Of a stretch of DNA of 64,000 bases, positions 44,526 through 55,682 are shown one piece after another. The stretch comes from Sambucus nigra (taxonomy: Eukaryota > Streptophyta > Magnoliopsida > Dipsacales > Adoxaceae). Numbering within the stretch: position 1 is the stretch's first letter; each line of letters opens with the position of its first letter. Location of the stretch: positions 398,248,561 to 398,312,560 of the forward strand of contig OX422208.1 in assembly GCA_949130495.1 (NCBI GenBank). The letters run 5' to 3'. The translations under genes were made by a program, and so were the position numbers. Below the pieces are notes generated by a model that searched no databases, was not told the origin of the DNA, and saw only the letters and a program-made list of their open reading frames with translations.

Positions 44526-47212
44526 TGTAATACCCCGTAATTTTATAACTTTTAAATTAAGAATAATTAAAAGTTAATGGGCCAAATTATTGTGGATTAA
44601 TTGGAATTAATTAATAAACTAATTGGTATTAATCCGGATTGAATATTACTGCTGATAAGAGTAATATATTATTGAATATTACTTAGTGATATATAATTAA
44701 TATGTGAATATGATAATTATGAATATTGTCGCAAGATACAAATACGACAATTATAGAACTTAAGTCGGGATGCGCTTATGACTCATGTCGGGACTAAAGT
44801 TGGGTAATAAAATGTAAATTAATTAAGTATCATTCGGGTGATAATTTCGATTGCATCGTTGAGTCCGAAAAGGTTAAAATAGGCAGAAAAGTATACCCTT
44901 TGATTTGGGTCTCGGGTCAATTGAAAGATGAAAATACATCCTGAAGAATCTTTTTGAGTCGTTTAGCTTGGGAGATGAATAGTATCCACATTTTTTGTAT
45001 TTTAGCTATCCCTGGAGACTTGTTATATAAGTGGGTTTACAATCTATGTAAGGTTCATTTTATCTATTTTTATTTGTGAGTTGTTTGAGAGAAAGTTAAG
45101 AGACTTTGAGAGAAAAGAAAAGTCACCTTGTGGAGAGAAAGAGTTGCCTTGAAGAAGAAGAGATATATTGGGCAATCAAAAGGCACAACCACCATAAACC
45201 ACCATCTCTACACATTGCACCATCGCCGAAAAGTCACTGGAAAAAAGGAAAGAGGAGGTTCTAACATTATCTTCTCCAAAGGTTCGGACCTACATTAAGA
45301 GGCAAGGGATTCTTGCTCTATTTCAGTGTTTATAATATCCATGTTAGAATAGGATTTTCTTTAGGATTATGAACTTATGAATTTGGGATTAAAATGATTG
45401 ATAAATCTTGTTTAATGGATATGCAAATTCATGTAGTTGATTATTCACATGTAGAGGTTATGAACATGATGAACTTGTTAGGATGAACATGTAGAAAAAA
45501 AATATATGTTTATCGAGAAAATGAATAATGATGATAGGTATTGCATGTAGATGAATCCTACTCATGATTGAATATGAAATTTGATGATTTAGAGAAGGAA
45601 TCATAATTCTAAATTCTGGGTTTTTAAGGTGTATAAAAATGGAGAATTTAGATAAATAAAATTTTGAGGGTTAATTGGGTTTGATGTTTATTCTCATACA
45701 AACTCGGTGATTTAGATGTTTTACTTGTATTATAATTACCCATAATCATGTACAAAATGATGTTGAGATATTTGGGATTCGTTAGAATATATATCATGTG
45801 AGTTTGGGTGAAAGAAAATGGATAAAACGCATGAAAAATTGTTAAAAAAGGACGAACATTGTATGATAATTTTAGGACTGTTTTAAGGGGAAATTGGCAG
45901 TTTGCTCACGAGTTTTTGTATAAAATCACGTTTTGCACAACTTTGCAGTTTTAAGTTTTTTCAAAATTGGAGCCTCAAATTGTAATTTTATATTTCTGGG
46001 TAAAATGTACCTTTATCAGAATAAAAAAAAGTTTGGAAATTGGTAATTTGGCCAATGGTGAGATTTTATTAATTTTGGTACATTAACAAGGAGTGATGGA
46101 CTTAGGTTAATGTTGGAAAATTATTTGGACTTAAGGATTAAATTTTGTGAGAGATATCTAAATAATTATATTACGATTTAGAGGAGAATAATCGTTATAT
46201 CAAGTACGGGTCATATTTATGATATATTTACGGGTACTTGGGTTAGATAAAATATTATGTGAGTAATAACTACATAATAAAATATACGATGATAATCGTG
46301 ATTAACAAGTACGAGTGGTATTCGAGAAATACGACGGGTACTTGGGATATGATGAATTCCTAATATGATATAGGTCGTGTGAGTACCTAACGCTAAATAG
46401 GTAGATGATAATGCGTATTTGATCGATTGATGATTATGTGTATGACATATCTAGCTTACTTGCTATCGGGGGAGGTCCGCGTGCGAGGGAAGTCACATCC
46501 TGATGAGCCTATATGAGGGGATCTTTGACTTATCACTCGAGAACATAGGACTTAGGTTGATTACCATTTAGTGAGAACAATGGTATAGAACGATCATTTG
46601 GGTGCGTAGGTATGTGCGTAGCCCAAAGGCTTAGGACTATGTTCGCCTCTATTATTTATGATTTAATATTTGTGGTTCGAGGGATCTTTACCGAACTTGT
46701 AGTCCCCTATACAGTGACGAGATGTATTGGGATATGATAACATAGTAATGCAGCACCTCATCTGTGTCTTGAGGTGCAGTATTGTATATATATAATAGAG
46801 TGAATGTATATATATACATATAATAATATCTACTGTGTGACTAAAGTAGAATTGAAAGATAATGATATCTGGAATTAATTAAATATGAGAACACTTAATT
46901 CAATTGAATTAATAAGGGGCTTATCCATGTTGAATCTAAATGGATACATATACATGTACTGTGAGAGTAATATGTGGGAACGAATTGGGATATGGTTAGT
47001 GAATACACTGGGATGAACTAGTTAGCATGATACTATAACTAGTATGGTTTAGAGGTATGATAGGCGTGCACTCTAGATGAGAGGTGAGAATTTCAAGAGA
47101 GAGTCCGATAAGCTAATATGTATATAATAACTGCTGAATCTAGCATTTATTTACTTCTTGTTTTTAAAACTGTTTTCACTTCGGGCTCTGACCCATTTAC
47201 TTGCAAATTCCC

Positions 47213-47267
<55 letters not shown>

Positions 47268-47813
47268 TATATTTATTTATTTATATCTGGTGTCCAGCCA
47301 TAGGGACACCAGCCATAGAGGATTTGGTCTATTGACGATGCTATGGAGTTATGGACCTTGTTTAGACGCTTTCATATTCTTGATTCATACTCCGTAGTAG
47401 TTGATCTTTCATTTAAGGTATATCGCCCAAGAGGATTCTAGTTATTTCCCTTCTATCCGAGTCAGATTATATTCTCATGTCAGTTTGGTACATTTGGTAT
47501 TGTTGGGATTATTGTATTAAGATATTTTACTGGAAATTTTATTCCAGGTGCATTTAAATTCCATTTTGATGTCTATTCAGTTATTATTCATTGTGTGAAT
47601 GGTTTGTTTTAAATGCTTTATGTTATTAAAATGGAATTTTTATGAAATTAAATTGAAAAAGTTTTAACAACCTACGTACTTGGATATTAGGTGATTAAAT
47701 ATTAAGGCAAAAATGTGTTTTTGACAGTGATGCTAAGAATGAACCAACTGTATAATCTGTTTTAATTGGGTATAGGACTGATCACCCGGTATTTAATTAA
47801 GTGTGTTGTTACA
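44526..47813 (+). mobile_element. Solo chromovirus LTR (3288 bp)
   Basis: TGTAATACCCCGTAATT ... GTGTGTTGTTACA, with target sites GTTTT (44521-44525) and GTTTG (47814-47818). The empty site is preserved at 52530-52540 (CTTAGTTTGTTGATAAAAT). It resembles the reverse complement of the Tekay-like LTRs, including GGTGTCCAGCCA near 47288, so it is a related family in + orientation. Confidence 0.85.
47212..47283. repeat. (CT)n(AT)n microsatellite
   Basis: CT repeats 47212-47230, AT repeats 47230-47260, then ATTT repeats. Inside the solo LTR. Confidence 0.95.
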
Positions 47814-49644
47814 GTTTGTTGATAAAATGACTTGTCTATTGTTGTTCTGCATCCATATACATTCACATTCACATTCAAGAAATTTAAGTATTGAGCATAT
47901 CAAAGTAAAGCAAGAATGTAAATATAGTAATGGAGGTGAGAGGCTTAAGGAACTTTATAAATCGATATTTTAACGTGCTTCGGCCCTGCCTAGATCCACA
48001 CTCGAGGCGGTACTCGATAACTTAACTATCTCAGGTTCATTTATGGTAGAACCAAAACCTCACAAGGTATTACAACTTTCAATACTGCAACAAATAAGAC
48101 AATACCTTGCCCAAGCAGTACCCACGCAATAGTCTAAGGACTTTAAATGACTCGACTACCTGTAACAATGGCACTATCGGTTGTGAAAATACAATGAAGT
48201 TTACCTGCAATCAATAGTATGAGATTTATAAGCAAAAAGTAAAATAATTGCTTTACTAAAAGGTGAAAAGGGTTTACTTTCTTTTTCTAAAAAAGTAAAC
48301 AAACATGGGATCCTTGTGTTTTATTCAAGGGGGTACATAGGTTTGGATCAATGTCTTAGGAGATTTGAATTTTAATCTTTAAGCACACATGTTGTTTTAG
48401 TGTAGCTTGGTTAAAGTGATATTTTGGGTTTAAATCACTTTGAATCACAAGTGGTTTTGGGGTATGGATATTTGTTTAAGGAGATATGTATTTTAATCTC
48501 TAAGTAAAAATGGGTATATTGGTTCAATAGTGATTTTGTGTATAAATAACTTTGAAACATAAGTGGATTTTGGGTATGGAACTTGGATTAAATGCGTTTT
48601 GATTCTTGGAACTCATGGGTTTTGGCTTAGGACTTAGATATAACGGGTTTGAGGTCTAAAGCTTAACTTCAATGGAGCTTTGGATAAAATGGAGATTTGG
48701 GTTTGAATATCATAGTAATGGGAAATGGATTTAAGGGAGAAAAAGCTAGTAGGATGACACGAGCTTTGGGTTGAAGCTTGGTGATTTGAAATGTTTATTG
48801 GAGGCACTTATTTTAGTGTTAGGATGAGGTGAGAGGCAACCAAAAATGGGCATAAATGTTGGTACGTAGTTGGTAAAGGTTAGCGTTTGGGGTAAAAAGG
48901 TTAGAGGATTTTACCAATATTGAAGCTTGAAAACATGTCACTTTTAGTTGATTAAAAGTAGATTTTTAGTCGACTAAAACTCATTTAGGTGGCTTTCAGT
49001 CAACTAAAAAACACTTTATCTTGATAAACTATTTCCTGGGACTTTTAATCGACTAAACCTTAAGTTTAGTCGACTAAAACTCTTGATTTTTAGTTAACGT
49101 CTAAGATTTAGGAAAATTTTAGGGTAGGTTTGGATGAGTATGATTGAGCATATACATATTTGAACATGCTACTTTAATATAGTACAGTGATTTCTAAAGT
49201 ACAACAAGAATAAAGTAATAAACATCTTGGTATTTTAACATTCCTGACTTGATTGAATGCTTGTGATATTTTGCGTGCGTTGAGCTTTATCACCATTGGT
49301 TATAGGATGTGGTTCTCAACTTTCTTGAGCGATATTGTTTGTGTGGTTGAGCTTTGAACTTCTCTGGATAAATGTTAAAATTCTATTTAATGCTTGTAAT
49401 ATGATCTTGTTTTTGTGTAGGGTTGATCTAGGTTGATGTTGACCTTATATTTGATCCGAATCTTCATTGAGTTGATTGGGCATTGGTATGGTTGCATGGA
49501 TTTGTGTATTCCTAATAACATATCTAATAATCTATCGAGTGATTATTTTTTATCTCCAGTACTTTACAGATAATATAGTGAAGTTTGATCATATATTAAT
49601 TGTTGTCATCATATAAAATCCTTTGAAATACTTTTGGTTTCACA

Positions 49645-49659
49645 ATCTCCCCCATTTTT
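49645..49659 (-). promoter_or_regulatory. Polypurine tract of outer copia element
   Basis: On -, AAAAATGGGGGAGAT directly before the LTR start TGTGAAACC. A second tract, AAAGGGGGAGAAATTTG on -, is at about 49785-49801. Confidence 0.8.
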
Positions 49660-52378
49660 GATGATGACAATACAATTGATATAGTTTGAGGAAAATGTTT
49701 AGGTCTCCCCTTGCATTGAGACTTGGTTTTAGAAAATTATTTTTCTATCCCCTTTAGTTGTAACAACTTTTTCACATATCAAATTTCTCCCCCTTTGTCA
49801 TTATCGAAAAGTGTGGGGGCTTGAAAAATATATTATCTTATGATGTAAGTAATGGATACCCGTGGGTGCGAAAGTATACTAGTTGCAATGATGGTTAGTA
49901 AAACATACACATAATTAGAGAATTCATATGCATAAAACTTAATGATGCACATGACATATGTGTTTTCATGCCTAGCTTATGATGGTGCGAAGTTTATCTT
50001 TGGAAAAAGGTTTTATTAAAATCTTTTATTTCAGTAGAGGCAATGGTTTCTTTGAAAAAATACTTTCTCCTCCTTTCTTATCTAATAGGTGAATGACATA
50101 TGGGTCAAAGTATATGGATCACATTTAAGCGATATTAATTGGTGTTCACAATATGAGTGTCATGTGCAATAAGTGTAGCAATTATATCCATGTTCCAAGG
50201 TGTGTGAAGGTCAATTTCATTTAAGCGGTTGTGAGTGATTGGGTATTTTTCTCCCCTATAGTTTAAGAAGTGAATCATTGGTTTAGAGAAATCATGTCTT
50301 AAGAAAGATTTTCGATAATATTGGACAGAATTTTGGAGTAGTCAAATTGTAGATGTATTATCACATAAAATTGGAATTTTGGTAAAGATATACTTGAAAA
50401 TCCATTTAATGAGTATTAAGGTATGTGAATTTTCAACTTTTTGGTGGATCTTGGTGGTTTTATTTCTTTCAACAATATTTTATTCCATGTGTGGTTCTTA
50501 GTTGGTTTTATAAAAAGGTTATTGGTTGGTTTTCTTCCACGTATAATTTTACTTCTTCAAAAAATGGTTAATATGTAGGGATTTTTAATTAAGACATGTG
50601 TGCACAGAAAAATTCATATTTGGTATGTAACCTTAATATGCTTTTCTTTTCATCCGCCTTTTGCAAAAGGGTTATCCAATGTAATGATAACTTCACATGG
50701 CTTTCTAGTTGCCTCACTTAGTTTATATGTACTCCATTTTCCTCTCCACATTGATCCTCAATATCCGTATTTTCACATATACACTTGAAATGTTTTTATT
50801 AGTAGCATAAGTGTATAGAATACTCAAGAATATATTCAGCATGTATATTATTTAGTCTCAATATTGTGCAACAATGATGGAATTGCCATCATGTCTTGAG
50901 TGAGAATGAATGTTCATTTTAAACTTGTTTCCATATGAGAAGGGATTGCCTTCTAATGTATAGGATTGCTACCAAAATATCATATGGATGGGAATGCCAT
51001 CCGATAATTACTAAGTTGGGATTGACACCTTTATCTCATGAGTGAGATTTTCACTCATTTTTCGCATTGACTGGAATACTATCAAGTTTTAGGTTATGTG
51101 AACATGTTTGAAGTATGACTTGATTGTGGAACCAGTGTCTAATAACTTTTGACTTTTCATGAGAACATATTCAATTATGTATTTTGTCTAGCATGTGATT
51201 TTAACTCTCCGATGAGACTTTCTTAAACATGGTTTATTTTACCAAGATAATCATGTGAATACATTGGAGTGTGTTTTTTAGCATATGATAAAATATATAT
51301 ATGAGTATGATTTTATAGATTTACAATTTTGTTCTCATAATATATAGTATATCATCATCTCAAATGTATATTACCAATGACTTTCAATAATTTCTACGCA
51401 CCGACGCCATAGAGTGTAAGCATATCAATTTATGAGTATTATGAAAGTATTGTTTGAATGCACTAGTAAGCAACATGAACTACCCGTGTAGTGTGTGTTA
51501 AGGATATACCAATGTTGAGTACAACCAAATGGGCATGTGTCATAACAATGGATATTCATATTTAGAGCATGTGTGAAAACACTTAGTGATGGTATGTATC
51601 ACATCAACATGTTATTAACATCATAGGCATGTGTGATAATATATGAGGATAAATCAACGAAGCATAGAGAGTTAGGTGTGTAAGGCATCAATTTTCAACT
51701 ATCATGAACAAAATGTGATTTTCAAAATATCTTTAGTTAACTTTTAAAAAAATTCTTTTATAAATTTCTTAAACGTTTAGATGTGTTCTATCAAAAAAAA
51801 ATATTTATAACACTTCCAAGGGATCTCTTCCAAAAGTGTTCCCTTATAATTTTTTTGAAGCAATTTCTCAGTGGGTATAAAGGTAAATGGGTATTTAAGA
51901 TTTTTATGAAATTCCAAATTTATTTCTTTTTTAGATCCTTATTTTGGTTTCTTTATCAAAATAATATGTTGAGATGAACTTATAGAATGGGGTTTTAAGA
52001 ACACCAAATTAATTCATTCTCAAATTGGGGATTTAATTTATGAGAGATATGTGGGATATTATCTTCTATGTATGTGTGTGTTCTACGTGTATGAGATATG
52101 GGTAAGAACGATAATAATTATATGATATCAAAGAAATATGAAAGTGAATGTGTATGATCTTTTGGCAACAATTTTTTTTAAATTCATTTTTCACTCTCAA
52201 ATACTTTTCTCCTTTTTTCACAAAATAAGTTTACAAAGCAAGTACATATTCATTATTTCTTATAAAAATATCCATATTTTTCAAAAATTTGGACAAAAGT
52301 CATTTTTAAAAAAATCCCCTCTTTTGGATATGATCTTTAAACTCAACATATTTTTTTTAAGTAAGTATCTATGAGCTA
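49660..52378 (-). other. Non-coding interior of outer copia element
   Basis: No gag-pol motif on either strand; all frames are short and AT-biased. It holds a second polypurine tract, a hairpin array (50859-51107) and three copies of a GCATGTGTxATAA motif near 51532, 51567 and 51628. Confidence 0.55.
50859..51107. repeat. Array of about eight small hairpins with a shared pentaloop
   Basis: Hairpins with loop GATTG/GAATG/AATTG/GATTT: ATGATGG-AATTG-CCATCAT (50874-50892), AGAAGG-GATTG-CCTTCT (50938-50954), GGATGG-GAATG-CCATCC (50986-51002), ATGAGTGA-GATTT-TCACTCAT (51038-51058). Imperfect ones lie at 51013-51031 and 51067-51085, weaker ones near 50911, 50966 and 51100. Centres are mostly 26-28 bp apart. 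Stem sequences differ while pairing is kept. Confidence 0.6.
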
Positions 52379-52392
52379 GACTCTTATACCAA
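52379..52392 (-). promoter_or_regulatory. Degenerate primer-binding site of outer copia element
   Basis: TTGGTATAAGAGTC on -, close to TTGGTATCAGAGC, four bases from the LTR at 52397. Confidence 0.65.
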
Positions 52393-52396
52393 TTAT

Positions 52397-54300
52397 TGGG
52401 CCAAAAATTATCCCAGTAGGGGGGGTGAATTGGGATAAAGACATTTATTTAGTTTTGTACATATTAAAATTTCTTTCTTTCTTTTTATTATCATTTTATA
52501 AACCTTACAACTTAGTTAAAATCATTTCTTAGTTTGTTGATAAAATAACTTATCTATTGTTGTCTTGTATCTATATACATTCACATTCACATTCAATCAA
52601 TTTAAGTATTGTGCATATTAAAGTAAAGCAATAATGTAAGTATTGTGCAAACTCATATTCTAACGTGGTTCGACCCTGTCTACGTCCACGCTCGAGGCGA
52701 TACTCGAGAACTTCACTATCTCCAGTTCATTTATAGTGGAACCAAAACCTCACAAGGAACTACACCTTTCAACACTGCAAACAATAAAACGATACCCTCA
52801 TCATTGCACAAGCGGTACCCACGCAATAGCCCAATGATATTAAATGCCTCGACTACCAACAACAACAACACTACCGACCGTGAAGATACATTGAAGTTTT
52901 CCCACAATCAACAGTACAAGATTTGTAACCGAAATGTAAAGCAAGTGCTTTACTAAAAAGTGAAATGAGTTTACTTTATTTGTCTAAAAAATTAAACAAA
53001 CATGTGATCCCAGGTGTTTTGCTCAAAGAGGGTACATGGGTTTGGATCAATGCCTTAGGAGATTTGGATTTTAATATGTAGGCACACATATTATTTTAGG
53101 GTAACTTAGTTCAAGAGAGATTTTGGATTTAGATCACTTTAAATCACAAGTGGTTTTTAGGTATGGATATTTGTCTTAGGATATTTGTGTTTTAATCTCT
53201 ATTCACAAATGGGTGTCTTGGTTCAAAAGTGATTTTGTGTTTAAATCACTTTGAAACACAAGTTAGTTTTAGGTCTGGAACTTGGATGAAATGGATTTTG
53301 ATTATTAAAACTCATGGAGTTTGGTTTAACACTTGAATATAATGGGTTTGAGGTTTGAATCTTAGCTTCAATGGAGCTTTGGATATAATGGATATTTAGG
53401 TTTGAATCTCATATTAATGGGAAATGGGTTTAATGGATAAAAGGCTAATATGATAACTCGAGCTTTGTGTTAAAGCTTGGTGATTTGAAATGGTAATGGC
53501 AGGAACTTATTTATAGTGTTAGGATGAGGTAAGAGGTGACCAAAAGTGGGTAGAAATTTTGGTATGTAGTTGGGAAATGTTAGGGTTTTAGGTAAAAAAG
53601 TTGGACGATTTTACCAAGATTGAAGCTTGAAAACCTGGCACTTTTTGTCGACTAAAAGTGGACTTTTTGGTCGTCTATAACTCCTTTACTGGGCTTTCGG
53701 TCAACTAAAAAATAGTTTAACTTGCTAAACTATTTCCTTGGAGTTTTGATGTTTGGTTAAGGTTCAAGCTTTATAGAAGGTTTAGGAAGCTTTAAGGCAG
53801 GTTTAGGCAAGTAGGATTGAGCATATACATGTTAGAACATATTACTTTATTTTTATATAATGGTTCCCAAAGTATAATAAGAATAAAGTCATAAACATCA
53901 TGGTATTTGAGCATTCTTGACTTGCTTGAATACTTGTGATGTTTCTTACTTTGAGCTTTATCACACCATTGGTTATGGGATATGGGTCTGAACTTGCTTG
54001 TGTGATATTGTTTGTATTGTTGAGCTTTTACCTACTCTGTATGGATGTTGAACTTCTCTCTTATGCTTGTAATATAATCTTGTTTGTGTGTATGGTTACG
54101 CTAGGTTTATTTTGATCTTCATTAAGTTGTGTGGGCATTGGTATGGTTACACGGATTTGTGTGTTCTTGGCAACATATCTCATAATGAATTGAGTGCTTA
54201 TTTTTATCTTAAGTACATTAGTGAGAAGATAGTGAAGTTTGATAATATATTAATTGTGCTGTCATCATACACAATCCTTTGAAATACATTTGGTTTCACA
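52397..54300 (-). mobile_element. 5' LTR of outer copia element (1904 bp)
   Basis: On -, TGTGAAACCAAATG ... ATTTTTGGCCCA. A - strand TATAAATA lies near 53508-53516. It carries the CGTGGTTCGACCCTG block near 52664 shared with 47975 and with the scrap at 62655. Confidence 0.7.
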
Positions 54301-55682
54301 GTAAAAACGACTTAGGATCTCATAATTTGTTTTTTAGTAGATTACTTAACGTAGAGGGTGGTTGTAATGGCTTCCTTTGAGTTGAGGTTGAGTACTTAAG
54401 GACTAAGAGATTAGGTCAAAAGAGATACTTACCATTGAAAATTGAAAATATGTTATCCACCTATATGTGTGTGAAAATTGTTAATTTTAAAAGAATTTTT
54501 ATTGTGATGTCTCAAAGACTTGGAACTATTTAAAATTGGACAACACTAAAGATATGCGAATATAAAGGTTTTAACTAAAGATCGCTAAATGAGGAAGAAA
54601 AAAGTAATATTTTAAAATCAGGGTGTAAAATGAAACTTTTTCAAAGTTGCATAAACCCAAAATTTTAAACGTGAGATCAAACATTAATCTTCATTCTTTA
54701 TTTTATAGGTTAATGCTCATGTTATTCATTTCTATCACAAGTTATGTCTTTAAATCACTCCTCTTTATAAATGGTTGTAATTTGAACCATTGTACATTTT
54801 AATTTATAAACCATTTTGTATGTAGAGTATTTTATATAAACATAAACCTTAAGTATGATTTTGAAAGTATATATGGTCATATCGATGTTTATTTTCAAAA
54901 GGGATATAATGTACTTTCTTAAAAGTGAGAAGACTATTTTTACACTTCTGTGTGCTTTCTTCCTACACTTTTGGATCCCTTTCTACATTCGTTACCCATC
55001 GAACTAGAGACTTCACTGCAGACAAAGGATGCGCCTAGCAAATAATGACCTTCGCGTAAGTGAATCGGTCTGGGAAGAGTAAAGTTACTTTAATTATCAT
55101 TTCGAAGCTTTACTCATTCTCACTAAAACCAAGTTGTTTTCTACACTCATTTTTCATCTCTCTTCCTACCATTTTAATATCTTGGGAGATTAGGTGTTCA
55201 CATTCCATATTTAAGTGGATATTCATCATCTTGGTATGATTGCTTCCTAGATTTTATAAATTTCTTATTTCTTAGGGTTTGGTGTTATAGCTTTTGGGTT
55301 TGGATTTTGAATTTTTCTACGATAGATGGATTTATTTGTATTGAGATGAGATTCTTTTGGCTTGGAGGATTAGTTCTTATATTTAGCGTTGCGATTTATT
55401 AATTTGCTTCACCCATTGTAAAACTTTATTATTCTAGTGTCAAGTATGAAAGAGAGTTTATGAATGTTGGACATTGTGTCTTACATGAAACTCTCTAATA
55501 TATTTTTAGTATAAGATCATTTGGATTATCTATTAATGATATTTATTACTCACAAGATTGCTATCTTTTTGTCTTGTTTTGTGATTTTAGGCTATTGAGA
55601 GGGCTCCCAAATCGCGTTCACATGCCTCGACATCTACCACCACCCATTCCATATTTGATGAGTCGTTATCTAAGTGCTCAGT
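54301..55682. other. Unassigned AT-rich sequence, possibly old retroelement interior
   Basis: No supported gene. A short coding-like + strand segment ends it (about 55591-55680, after an AG acceptor-like GATTTTAG at about 55590). It may continue at 58490 on the far side of the solo LTR. Confidence 0.3.

Larger units (their letters stand above)
23290..54300 (-). mobile_element. Copia-type element with non-coding interior, split by nested insertions
   Basis: The 5' LTR is 52397-54300 and the 3' LTR is the pieces 23290-23351, 44453-44525 and 47819-49644. A degenerate initiator-Met PBS (TTGGTATAAGAGTC on -, 52379-52392) and a PPT (49645-49659) sit in the correct places between them. The 2.75-kb interior has no gag or pol, so this is a LARD-like or fully decayed element. 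LTR copies are roughly 85% alike in the stretches compared. No outer target duplication was found (AAATA versus GTAAA), so the two LTRs could come from different events. Confidence 0.65.

Noticed and set aside
47118..47397. Ile/Tyr-repeat ORFs
   Set aside because: Translation of the (CT)n(AT)n microsatellite.
51783..52374. Phe/Ile-rich short ORFs as membrane proteins
   Set aside because: Hydrophobicity follows from T-rich DNA; there is no start context or similarity between copies.
54301..54305. GTAAA as target duplication of the outer copia element
   Set aside because: The left flank is AAATA; there is no match, so no duplication is claimed.
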